From: Tubulanus polymorphus
Taxonomy: Eukaryota > Nemertea > Palaeonemertea > Tubulaniformes > Tubulanidae
Direction of reading: 5' to 3'
DNA: 64,000 nt
Assembly (NCBI RefSeq): GCF_964204645.1
Contig: NC_134027.1
Coordinates: 13,504,485-13,568,484 of the forward strand
Shown: one piece after another, positions 55,769 to 64,000 of the stretch
How positions within the stretch are numbered: position 1 is the first letter of the stretch
How the letters are laid out: the number at the start of each line of letters is the position of its first letter
Position numbers and translations under genes: made by a program
Notes under the pieces: generated by a model
The model's database searches: none
The model's input: only the letters and a program-made list of their open reading frames with translations
What the model was told of the DNA's origin: nothing

Positions 55769-56377
55769 ATTAATAAGGAATTATTTATATTTGAGCCTCA
55801 TAATATGTTAATTTCTGGTGTAACAAATTGTGGAAAAACTTATTTTATATTAAATTTATTAGAAACTGTTCATGAAAACTATTTTGATAATATAGTATTA
55901 TTTTGTCCAACATATGAATTTAATCAAACTTATGATAGAAATATTACTAGAAATAATAAATTTATTATATTAGATCCTAAAACAGTAAAAGAAAATTTAG
56001 ATAATTGAATCAAAATAGCAATTGATATTTATAAAGGATCAAATACATTATTCATCATAGATGATTGTGCTAATCTACATGATTCAAAAGTTAGAGAAAG
56101 TGAGTTATGCTATTTAGCTTTTTCTGGCAGACATTTTGGGATAACAACTTGGGTTTTAAATCAAAAATATAATTCAATTGTTAAAGACTTTAGAGAAAAC
56201 ATTGGATTTCTAGTTTTATTCTACAATAAAGATAGAAAATCGATGAAAAATGCACTTGAGGAAAATGATATTATTCCACATGATTTACATAATGAATATA
56301 TGGATAAGTTGAAAAATATTAAAAGATCAAAATTACTATTTAGATTACAACACCCATTTAAATATGAATTTATTTAA
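55769..56377 (+). pseudogene. FtsK/HerA-type DNA-packaging ATPase, start lost and one in-frame TGA
   Basis: The preceding TAA abuts ATT at 55769 in TATATAAATT, which I read as a decayed TATAAATG start. The frame has Walker A (SGVTNCGKTYFILNL), a Walker B-like strand (NTLFIIDDCANL) and SGRHFGITTWVLNQKY, typical of Polinton and adenovirus-like packaging ATPases. TGA at 56006-56008 interrupts it where Trp would be a one-base change. It pumps DNA into capsids by family role. It lies directly behind the integrase. Confidence 0.87.
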
Positions 56378-56387
56378 ATTCAACTGG

Positions 56388-56655
56388 TTCGTTAATCTAG
56401 TATATTTTTAGTTACATTCTAGTTGAATTCTAGTTATTAGTAGTTGGAACAAAAATCAACTAGATTTAACAATATTCTAACTAGCTTGTTAATCTAGTAT
56501 ATTTTTAGTTACATTCTAGTTGAATTCTAGTTATTAGTAGTTGAAACAAAAATCAACTAGATTTAACAAGAAATAAATAAAAACAACAATATTTCAACTA
56601 GCTTGTTAATCTAGTTGAATTCTAGTTACATGCTAGTTGAATTCTAGTTGCAACA
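56388..56655. repeat. Tandem repeat of about 95 bp rich in CTAGTTGAATTCTAGTT
   Basis: Two near-identical units and a partial third, each with GTTAATCTAGTATATTTTTAG, TACATTCTAGTTGAATTCTAG and an AAATCAACTAGATTTAACAA segment. CTAGTTGAATTCTAG is partly palindromic. Similar words mark non-coding parts of pieces C and D. Confidence 0.8.
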
Positions 56656-56681
56656 ACACAAATAATTTATTTGTTATATAA

Positions 56682-57287
56682 ATGAGAGGTGAAAAGAAAA
56701 TAAAATCCAAAAATGGTGATGTTCCAATTGAAAAAACTTTAGATGATTTAGGAATAACAGAAAACAAATTAATTCCAGATGATGGTGCTTTAAATAATGT
56801 TACAACAAATAATAATTATGAATATTATCTTTATTGTAAACATCAATTAGAAATATTAATAGCATCTGGAAAATGTAAAAATTTTGTCGGTAAAAATTTA
56901 ACTTATAATGAATTAGATACAATGAAATCAGATGAAATTATTAGATTATTTAAGATTTATGAAGCCGCGAGAACAGCTAGAATTAATGACGCGATATCAG
57001 AAAATGTAGTAAAAGGTTATAGTAAATTATGTAATTATATACTTCCAATTGAAGATGAAAATAGATTATATTCCGATTTAAAAAATGATTATTTAGTTAT
57101 GACTAAATTAAATAAATGGATTGGATATTTATCATTTCAATTGGGCGGATTTATGACATTATTATCAACTGGAGTTATAACATTTTCAAATATTGAGAGT
57201 AAAAATATTTCTATAATAAATGAGCGAGGTGGAAGAAGTGAAGGAATTAACTGTGAAGAAAAAACCGAGAACTCAGAAACAAATTGA
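56682..57287 (+). CDS. Polinton membrane protein, piece B copy
   Basis: 201 residues, start in TTGTTATATAAATG, intact. KTLDDLGITENKLIPDD, YCKHQLEILIASGKCKNFVG, a conserved SDLKNDYLVMTKLNKWIG and a hydrophobic segment (SFQLGGFMTLLSTGVITF). Its C-terminus overlaps the next gene's start in another frame. Two decayed or start-less paralogues are at 23.9 and 25.1 kb. Function unknown. Confidence 0.78.
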   Translation: MRGEKKIKSKNGDVPIEKTLDDLGITENKLIPDDGALNNVTTNNNYEYYLYCKHQLEILIASGKCKNFVGKNLTYNELDTMKSDEIIRLFKIYEAARTARINDAISENVVKGYSKLCNYILPIEDENRLYSDLKNDYLVMTKLNKWIGYLSFQLGGFMTLLSTGVITFSNIESKNISIINERGGRSEGINCEEKTENSETN

Positions 57288-57615
57288 ATGGTCTCGGCAA
57301 TAAGGAATTAAATCACAAGAATATAAAAAAGCTGTAAAAGAAAAAATAAGTAATAAAAATGTTAATAAAAATGGTGAAAATATTGTTATTTCTACTCCTT
57401 CTAATGATAGAATATTTGATAAATGTCTATATTTTACAGTTGGATTTGTAATTGTATTCATTTTGATTGGGTGTAATTGGTATAAGAAATCAAATAAAAT
57501 TCATGATATTAATAATTCTGAAACAACTGCTATCAAAAATCAAAATACTTCTGAAATTCCAAAATTGATAATAAAAAAGTGGATTAATATTTTAGAAAAA
57601 AAACAAAAAAAATAA
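57220..57615 (+). pseudogene. Small single-TM protein, piece B copy, in-frame TAA
   Basis: Start ATG at 57220 in TATAATAAATG, inside the end of the preceding gene. KKKPRTQKQIEWSRQ then TAA (57301-57303); the frame continues with a Lys-rich stretch and one TM segment (LYFTVGFVIVFILIGCNWY) to 57615. Order and motifs match 24382-24705 and 25688-26050. Confidence 0.72.
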
Positions 57616-57619
57616 TTGA

Positions 57620-57692
57620 ATATCTCACTACTTTTGTCTATCTATGCGGAGCAATTAAATTGTCCAGATAAGTCATTTCGGATTCTAGATAT
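57620..57692. repeat. Inverted partner of 24,785-24,866
   Basis: AATATCTCACTACTTTTGTC and CCAGATAAGTCATTTCGGAT recur in inverse in piece C. This lies just after the last gene of piece B. Confidence 0.75.
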
Positions 57693-58050
57693 TTATTATT
57701 TTTATTAATTTATCTTGTTTTTTTAATTTGAAGTTTTTCTTGAATATTGTATTACAGTCGTTTCTTATTATTAGTTTTTTCTTAAATTGAAAGATGGCAG
57801 CACTGGGTGTGATGCTAAAATGAATATTTGAATTTGAATTTGAATTTGTTAATCAATTAACATGGTAATTGATTACTAATTTGATTTAAAATTATATCAT
57901 AATTAAGTTAAAAATCCATATTTCATTTATCAGTTTTCATTCCTATATTCTTTTCATTCGGAATAATTTATAATTTCAAATTTCACATATTTCTTTAGTA
58001 AACACCAACAACATTTACTTTAGCTAAGGTGTTTTAGCTAAGTATATAAG
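57693..58050. other. AT-rich non-coding DNA
   Basis: Simple AT-rich sequence with a (GAATTT)n patch near 57,830. No gene; boundary region between piece B and the Tx1-like LINE. Confidence 0.5.
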
Positions 58051-58220
58051 GCAATTCATTCCAACGCTGGAGTAGCTCTGACCAGCAGAGGCATTTTGGC
58101 ACAGGGGTGCTCACCGTGATCTGGAGATAGCATCAACCGCAACGTATTTCTGAAGATAAAATCAACCGCAACATTTACCGTGATCTGGAAGGCTGGGCTA
58201 GCGCAGAAGCTACCCGCGAT

Positions 58221-59349
58221 ATGGATTTAACTAGAGCCAAGTCGTGGTCGAACGACATGGAATACGCTAGATCGATAGAACTTTTTCTTGTTGTCAGGAA
58301 AATCGGACTTAATGTGAAAGATGTTCAGGAATTTTTTGGAAGAAGCCTTGAAAGATAGAACCTTTAAGGCTTGCGTTAGGAAAGCTGAAGACTTCACTCC
58401 GTTCAATTATGGAATTCATTGCAAAGATCAAAACGCTTTTGACCTCCTTAAGAACCACGATTTGCAGATCAAAGATAAAACGGTTACACTTCGTGCGCCG
58501 AAGGAAACGCCGACAATTATACGGATAGAGGGAGTACCATCCAACTGCCCTCACAGTGTAATCGATGAAATTCTGAGTGGATACGGTACTATATTAAACA
58601 GAACATACCACCCGACTTTTGCGAAGACAGACATCGAAAATGCCGCAAAAAGAATTACCGAGATGTCGATATCTAAAGCTATCCCTAGGAATATAGCAAT
58701 GAAATCAGCTAACGGACTTGTGCTAATTCGAGTTTACTATAGCGGTCAGCCGGAACATTGTTTATTGTGTAATAACTTCAACCACACGTGGGTCGAATGT
58801 AAGGAAGCAAGTTGTACGCATCCTACCCATCCACCGCATAAATGCCGCCAATTGTTTCACCGAAATGCTCAACAGAATCGACAGTACGAACTACAGTACC
58901 CGACGATCGAACAAACTTCAACGAAACCGACAGTGGAAGATTGCGAAAAACGTAAAAGGGCTTCGCTTTCTTCATCCGACGAATCTGCGCCACAAACACC
59001 AAGGAAAAAATCGATACAGGACAAAAATACCGTCAATTGCGATAGCGGACCATTGAACGAATTACAGAATAAGTTACATTCTGTAATCAACCAAAGTTCG
59101 AACACTTCTCTTAATGGAACAGACCGCGAAAGTGACTTTCTCCGCAGCGCAAGTTTTGAAGGGCTAACGACCAACCAACTCAACAGAGAACAAGACACTG
59201 ACAATAAACGGTTAAAGGAAATGTACAAAGTAAGGGGAAAATTAACGTCGAACCCCTCGTCAGAAGACATTAAAACGCTGAAACATCGTATCTCAGCGAG
59301 AGAAGAGGAAATAACCCGCCGTAAAGCCAAAATCAACAAGAAGAAATGA
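58221..59349 (+). pseudogene. LINE ORF1: RRM-like region and zinc knuckles
   Basis: A frame from ATG 58221 (ARSIELFLVVRKIGLNVKDV) breaks at a T-run near 58,332. The main frame then runs to 59349, with an internal ATG at 58321. It has an RRM-like fold candidate (TIIRIEGVPSNCPHSVIDEI, LVLIRVYYSGQPEHC), a Cys/His knuckle set (CLLCNNFNHTWVEC then CTHPTHPPHKC) and a Ser-rich basic tail with a Lys/Arg helix at the end. By family it is the RNA-binding gag-like protein. If translation starts at 58321 the product is still 342 residues. Confidence 0.7.
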
Positions 59350-59545
59350 CTAAGCGGTAAGAGAATTGTACCAAAGCGCACTGATTTTGCCATTGAATAC
59401 TTGAACATTAGACCTTTTAGGTATATTTGGGAAACTGAAATGCTAAACAGATTAATTGAACAGGCTTCGAAAACTCTCTCGGTTTGTGATATTAGGAAAA
59501 TTGTTACAAAGTATGAAATGATTAATTCTTGTAAACCTCTGTAAG

Positions 59546-62500
59546 ATGGCTACTGATGGTATGAAAATAGCGAGTCTCAATTGCAATGGACTCGTAGCCT
59601 CCAAAATCAAAAGACTCAATATTTTTGATCGGCTAAAGCATTTTGATATATTTCTCCTCCAGGAGACGCATATAAGGAATGAGGACGAGGCAAAAACCCT
59701 CTTTAAAAGTATAAGTAAAGAATACGAAATTTTCACCAATAATAATATTAATCGTATTAATGGGGTAGCAATCGGGATAAGTAGAAAATCTCATTTCGAC
59801 CTGGGGCATTGTACCAGAGATACACAAGGTCGCGGAATATGCTTAAAATTATTGATCGGTAATGAGAGATATAAAATAATCAATATATACGCTCCAAGTA
59901 AAGATAGGCAAAAGAAAGAGTATTTTCAATCAATTCCTGATCTTATTGGTAACGCTGAAAACACGAAGTTAATTATCGGTGGAGACTTTAACTGTATAGA
60001 AAATTATTCCCTAGATAGACAATCAGCTCATTCCAACCCTAAGGCAACATATGGCGCTGAACAATTAGCCCAATTGTGTAGTTCATATTGTTTAGAGGAC
60101 CCATTCAGGGCCTTAAACCCTGCAAAGAAGGTTTTTACTAGATTAACTAATGTCAATAATACAATTACTATGACTAGAATCGATAGATTCTATGTCTCTC
60201 AATGTGTCACTAGCGATATAGAAACAATAGCGCACTTAAATTCAATCCATTCAGATCACAAACTAGTGTCAATGACTATTCGCACAAACCAACCACCAAA
60301 AGGCAAAGGATTTTGGCATCTAAACAATGACCTTTTGAATAACGAAGAATATATCGAGCTAATAACCAACACTTGGAGCAAGTGGCAAAAACACAAAGTT
60401 TTGTATGATAACATCCTTCAGTGGTGGGATGACGGTAAAAAGTTAATCAAATCTAAGTCTACCCAATTCTCTAAAAAACTTGCCAAATCTAGAAACGAAC
60501 TGAAACGCAGACTCGAAAATGAACTTTATGTTTTGGAGAGCCGAGCAAGTGAAGGTCTGAATTATAATCGTAATAGACTAAAAGATATTATAACAATAAT
60601 CAAACAAATTGATGATAATAAAACGAAAGGTAACATGATAAGAGCCAAAATAGAATGGAGAGAGGAAGGCGAAAAAACATCCAAATTTTTTGCAAATTTA
60701 GAAAAACGAAGAGGAAAAATTAATCGTATAAACGGCCTTTATAACGATTTCGAGGAACTTAAAACTGACCAAAATGATATAATGGATATTGAGGTTAGCT
60801 TTTATAAAAAACTATACACTAGAGAAGTAACCAATCCCGTTACTCAAGAACGATTCTTACACAATTTACCACAAGTCCAAAACCCAGAGATAATCGATGG
60901 ACCGATCACGCTTGAAGAATTAACAAATTCGGTTAAATCGTTTAAGCTAGACAAGTCGCCGGGTATTGATGGATTGTCTAGCAATTTTTATGTTCAATTT
61001 TGGCCAATTCTGAAATACGATTTCCACGAAGTCGTGTGTGAATGTATTCGTTTAAATACAATTACAGAATCTATGAAAATTGGCGTAATCACTCTCATAC
61101 ACAAAAGGGGGGAAAGAACACGCTTAGGAAATTGGAGACCGATTACTTTACTTTGTACAGACTATAAGATTATAACTAAAACTATTTCAAATAGGTTAAT
61201 TACTGTTTTGACAGATATTATTGATCCTGATCAAACATGTAATGTTAAAGGTAGACGGATCCATGACAATTGTCACATAATCCGTGACCTAATCCAGTAT
61301 ACCAACGATGAAAATATTGAGGCCTTTCTATTAGCGATCGATCAGATGAAGGCATTTGATCGAGTAGATTGGTCATATATGTTCAAATCCCTGAAATCGT
61401 TTGGCTTCGGCGAAAATATAATCAAATACATCGAAATGTGTTATTCTGATCCCAAGTCTTTGATTAAAAGTAATGGTTTCCTTACAAATCCATTCTCTCT
61501 TGAACGAGGAGTAAGACAAGGATGCCCAATGAGTGCGCTTCTCTATATTATTGTAGCTGAAACCTTAGCAATTAGAATAAGGCGCGATCCAGAAATTGAG
61601 GGTATCACCTTGCCAAACGGGGAAGTGTGTAAAATGAAACAATATGCTGACGATACAACCCTAACCGTAACAAGTATTGAATCAATCAAGAAACTTTTCC
61701 ATGTTTTAACGGAATTTGAGCAATCTTCTGGAGCCAAAATAAATAAAGAAAAGACGGAAGGTTTATGGATTGGTGCCTCCAAGAATAGAACGGATAAACC
61801 CCTAAACCTAAATTGGTCAAACAGACACATAAAAATATATGGCATGTATTTTGGTCTTGGTGACATCGATAAACTTAATTGGGAACGAAAGATTAACACA
61901 ATTACAAACATAATAAATCAATGGCGACAGACTAAACTGTCGTACAAAGGCAAACGGGTAGTTATTAATTCGTTCATTTTACCTGTCTTATGGTATGTCT
62001 CAGAAATTTATCCTATACCCAATATTTACGTCGAACGTATTCAGAAAAAAATTAACGATTTTCTTTGGTCTTATGGTAAACATTATGTAAGAGCGGAGAT
62101 AATCTATCAACCCTTAAGCAGTGGTGGATTAGCAATTAATAACATTAGTTGTAGAGTAATGGCCCAAAGGGCACGAACTATCCTAGTAGAAATGAATCGA
62201 GGATCTAAATGGAGAACATTACTGAATTATTATCTTAATCAAGTGCTAGGACAGGGCTGGTCGATAGATTCCCTTATAAATGAAAATTTCATAAATAGAG
62301 AAACTCGGAATTCATACTACAAAAGCCTTTTAACCGCGTGGAAGTATGTTATGGCTCTCGTTGAACCGAAATGGTCGAAGCACGATATTAAGAATAACTT
62401 AGTGTTTAATAACCCCTCAATAACTGTCAATGGTAGGACCTTGAATTATCCAGAATATACTGACATAGGTTTAACAAATATCAAGCATTTCTTCGATGAA

Positions 62501-63361
62501 TATGGTAATTTCAAAGATATTGATAATTTTACGCCGATATTAGTAGACGAAGGAAAACACAGCCGAATTTACGCTGCTATACCTCGCGAATGGCGGGTCA
62601 CCCTGGGTGACGAAACCATTGATGATAATAAAAAATCAGCTTACACAATTAAAATACAGAACTATAGAAAACCATTAGCTGATACTTCGATGCGCGAAAT
62701 ATATAATGCCATAGTCCATGCAAAATTCGGCCACATAAAACCAATTAGTCAAAATAAAATCCAAACAATTCTAAACGAACATAACATAAATTGGGCTCAA
62801 ATATGGGGAGACATTTATCATCCAATAACTGAGAATAAATTAGGGGATATGCAATGGAGGTTTCTACACGATACCCTAGCTACAGCAACTAAACTCGTGA
62901 CATGGCAAGTTTCTAACGACCCTACCTGTAAAATATGCGGCCGTGCAGCCACTAATACGCATGTCATAATTGAATGTCCGGCAGCTGTAAGACTTTTTAC
63001 TAGATTTCAAACGATAATAGCTCAGGTAGCAGAACAACCAGCCCTCTTAACTAAACGTACAATTTGTTTTGGTTTTTCTAAACAAGCGATCATAAATCCA
63101 CACAGTAGGCGTATATGTAACTATTTGATAACGGTCTTGAAATGGACACTGTATAAGAATCATCGCAAGGCATGCGCAGGAGAAACTGAACTAGATATGA
63201 AAAATTATGCTCGTAATTTTATAGCCAAACGATTGAAACAGGAGATTACGGCCAGGAAAAATATTAATGTTTGGACTCAAAATGAAACACTGATCAGATG
63301 CAACGGAAATAATTACTTTATAAATGAAATAGCACTCAGTACGATTAATGATATTTTGTAA
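59546..63361 (+). CDS. LINE ORF2: endonuclease-reverse transcriptase, intact
   Basis: 1271 residues. APE endonuclease (about 1-250): IASLNCNGL, FLLQETHIR, INIYAPS, IIGGDFNCIENY, RIDRFYV and HSDHKLVSM. RT (about 450-800): KLDKSPGIDGLS, NWRPITLLCTDYKI, LAIDQMKAFDRVDW, ERGVRQGCPMSALLY and KQYADDTTLTV (catalytic YADD near residue 700). A C-terminal CCHC motif (CKICGRAATNTHVIIEC, about 1127) follows. The protein primes reverse transcription at a nicked target. All landmark residues are present and there are no stops, so recent activity is possible, but ORF1's frameshift argues against present autonomy. Confidence 0.93.
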   Translation: MATDGMKIASLNCNGLVASKIKRLNIFDRLKHFDIFLLQETHIRNEDEAKTLFKSISKEYEIFTNNNINRINGVAIGISRKSHFDLGHCTRDTQGRGICLKLLIGNERYKIINIYAPSKDRQKKEYFQSIPDLIGNAENTKLIIGGDFNCIENYSLDRQSAHSNPKATYGAEQLAQLCSSYCLEDPFRALNPAKKVFTRLTNVNNTITMTRIDRFYVSQCVTSDIETIAHLNSIHSDHKLVSMTIRTNQPPKGKGFWHLNNDLLNNEEYIELITNTWSKWQKHKVLYDNILQWWDDGKKLIKSKSTQFSKKLAKSRNELKRRLENELYVLESRASEGLNYNRNRLKDIITIIKQIDDNKTKGNMIRAKIEWREEGEKTSKFFANLEKRRGKINRINGLYNDFEELKTDQNDIMDIEVSFYKKLYTREVTNPVTQERFLHNLPQVQNPEIIDGPITLEELTNSVKSFKLDKSPGIDGLSSNFYVQFWPILKYDFHEVVCECIRLNTITESMKIGVITLIHKRGERTRLGNWRPITLLCTDYKIITKTISNRLITVLTDIIDPDQTCNVKGRRIHDNCHIIRDLIQYTNDENIEAFLLAIDQMKAFDRVDWSYMFKSLKSFGFGENIIKYIEMCYSDPKSLIKSNGFLTNPFSLERGVRQGCPMSALLYIIVAETLAIRIRRDPEIEGITLPNGEVCKMKQYADDTTLTVTSIESIKKLFHVLTEFEQSSGAKINKEKTEGLWIGASKNRTDKPLNLNWSNRHIKIYGMYFGLGDIDKLNWERKINTITNIINQWRQTKLSYKGKRVVINSFILPVLWYVSEIYPIPNIYVERIQKKINDFLWSYGKHYVRAEIIYQPLSSGGLAINNISCRVMAQRARTILVEMNRGSKWRTLLNYYLNQVLGQGWSIDSLINENFINRETRNSYYKSLLTAWKYVMALVEPKWSKHDIKNNLVFNNPSITVNGRTLNYPEYTDIGLTNIKHFFDEYGNFKDIDNFTPILVDEGKHSRIYAAIPREWRVTLGDETIDDNKKSAYTIKIQNYRKPLADTSMREIYNAIVHAKFGHIKPISQNKIQTILNEHNINWAQIWGDIYHPITENKLGDMQWRFLHDTLATATKLVTWQVSNDPTCKICGRAATNTHVIIECPAAVRLFTRFQTIIAQVAEQPALLTKRTICFGFSKQAIINPHSRRICNYLITVLKWTLYKNHRKACAGETELDMKNYARNFIAKRLKQEITARKNINVWTQNETLIRCNGNNYFINEIALSTINDIL

Positions 63362-63770
63362 GGCCAGAAAAGAGCGTTTAGGTTTCTGTAAATAGCAATT
63401 AAATCGTTTTATACATACTATACATGTGACTGTGAATGATGACTTGATATCTCTATACTAGACAAAAGTATTCCTATTTTGTAAATATAAAGAATAATTT
63501 GTGTCATTACGGATAATGTGTAAATATTGGAAAGAATTAAACGATGTATGTATGATGTGTAGTGAAATGTTCCAGTTAACGCAGTTTGAATTGTCTTCTT
63601 AATATACATATACGACTGTTACTAACCAGTGTTAATGAATAACGTTTAAATCGAATTGAAAAGAATTAAATATACATTTATGATTGCTTGGAATATGATG
63701 TAAATACCTCCAGTCCCCCACCTGACTCCAGTGGGTGTGATGTAGTTGTTATGGAGCCTTCCTTTTGTTA

Positions 63771-63803
63771 AATAAAGTTAAAAAAAAAAAAAGAAAAAAA
63801 AAA
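63771..63803 (+). terminator. Poly(A) signal and A-rich tail of the LINE
   Basis: AATAAA at 63771-63776 followed within a few bases by an A-rich run (63780-63803, interrupted by G). Confidence 0.8.
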
Positions 63804-63859
63804 TTTTGAAAATGCACCTTCGTCACTCTCCGGGTTTCTCCTTCGGTTTCGAATTTCGA

Positions 63860-63912
63860 GATTGGTAGAAATTACATTAGGCGCCTTTAATATAATGTGA
63901 TTTCTGCCAATC
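63860..63912. repeat. Hairpin/MITE fragment
   Basis: GATTGGTAGAAATTACATTA pairs imperfectly with TAATGTGATTTCTGCCAATC around GGCGCC. Flanking GGAGAAACCCGG/CCGGGTTTCTCC-like words suggest a longer inverted-repeat element reaching about 63,820-63,960. Confidence 0.65.
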
Positions 63913-64000
63913 ATTGAAGGAGATCCCGGTTGACGTGGGTCGCGGGGGTGTAAGTAGAAATGACGGGGGATAAGCGTCCAGCAGCGCCTTTCAATAATGG

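Larger units (their letters stand above)
58050..63804 (+). mobile_element. Near-full-length Tx1/L1-like LINE
   Basis: About 5.75 kb with a 5' leader, ORF1 (58221-59349), ORF2 (59546-63361), a 3' UTR with AATAAA at 63771 and an A-rich tail (63780-63803). ORF2 is fully open. The poly(A) tail and APE-RT-CCHC layout fit the L1/Tx1 group rather than the CR1-like LINEs at the window start. The 5' boundary is approximate and no target duplication was identified. Confidence 0.85.

Noticed and set aside
31086-57615. Recoded genetic code explaining in-frame stops
   Set aside because: All three stops (TAA, TAG, TGA) occur as single interruptions, along with frameshifts and a lost start; neighbouring genes end normally. 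Decay fits better.
31086-57615. An intact, currently infectious integrated virus
   Set aside because: PolB, packaging ATPase, integrase and several structural genes are broken in every copy in this window.

Overview
The window looks like nuclear DNA of a metazoan, probably a marine invertebrate (the lineage cannot be fixed from this sequence). It has spliced coding fragments with GT-AG introns, several non-LTR retrotransposon families, a Ty3/gypsy fragment, tRNA-derived SINEs, MITE-like inverted repeats and a spliced PAN/apple-type exon. Almost nothing is ordinary host gene space; the window is a nest of mobile elements, most of them decayed. Layout: 1-8.1 kb holds three minus-strand CR1/L2-like LINE copies (one with a PHD-plus-esterase-like ORF1). 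8.2-9 kb has a 37-bp minisatellite and a gypsy RNase H fragment. 9.7-12.9 kb is an AT-rich fragment of a Polinton/Maverick (adintovirus-like) element. 13-16.6 kb is a nest of inverted repeats. 17.3 kb carries a PAN-like exon. 18-19 kb has SINEs. 20.6-22.4 kb is a decayed spliced gene. 
 The core, about 22.4-57.7 kb, is built from at least three Polinton-like pieces. Piece C (22.4-26.6 kb) has a PolB N-terminal remnant, an HNH nuclease, a tandemly duplicated pair of membrane-protein genes and a truncated integrase. Piece A (about 30.3-44.25 kb) has a 24-bp minisatellite, a DNA polymerase B gene carrying an intein at its catalytic motif C, a zinc-finger gene and three structural-type genes. Piece B (about 44.8-57.7 kb) repeats the end of PolB, the zinc-finger gene and the same three genes, then continues through membrane proteins, a double-jelly-roll major capsid protein, an integrase with a chromodomain, a packaging ATPase and the membrane-protein pair. 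Together A and B carry the usual replication, integration, packaging and capsid modules, but stops and frameshifts show they are old genomic copies. Most genes in these pieces start at a TAAATG context, usually with an upstream T-run, and several stop codons are embedded in the next gene's start signal. 
 Two P-element-like DNA transposons sit inside the Polinton pieces. The complete one (37,344-43,233) has exact 31-bp terminal inverted repeats, a 7-bp target duplication and two convergent spliced genes: a P-type transposase without a visible THAP domain, and a second protein with a C2H2 finger and an IAGY motif. A decayed relative (about 26.6-29.6 kb) keeps the same convergent two-gene layout. 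Piece B is followed by a nearly complete Tx1/L1-like LINE (about 58.05-63.8 kb) whose 1271-residue ORF2 is open. 
 The most noteworthy items are the intein in an animal-genome Polinton polymerase, the compact gene-start motif, the two-gene P-like transposons, and the large palindromes next to PolB-proximal ends.
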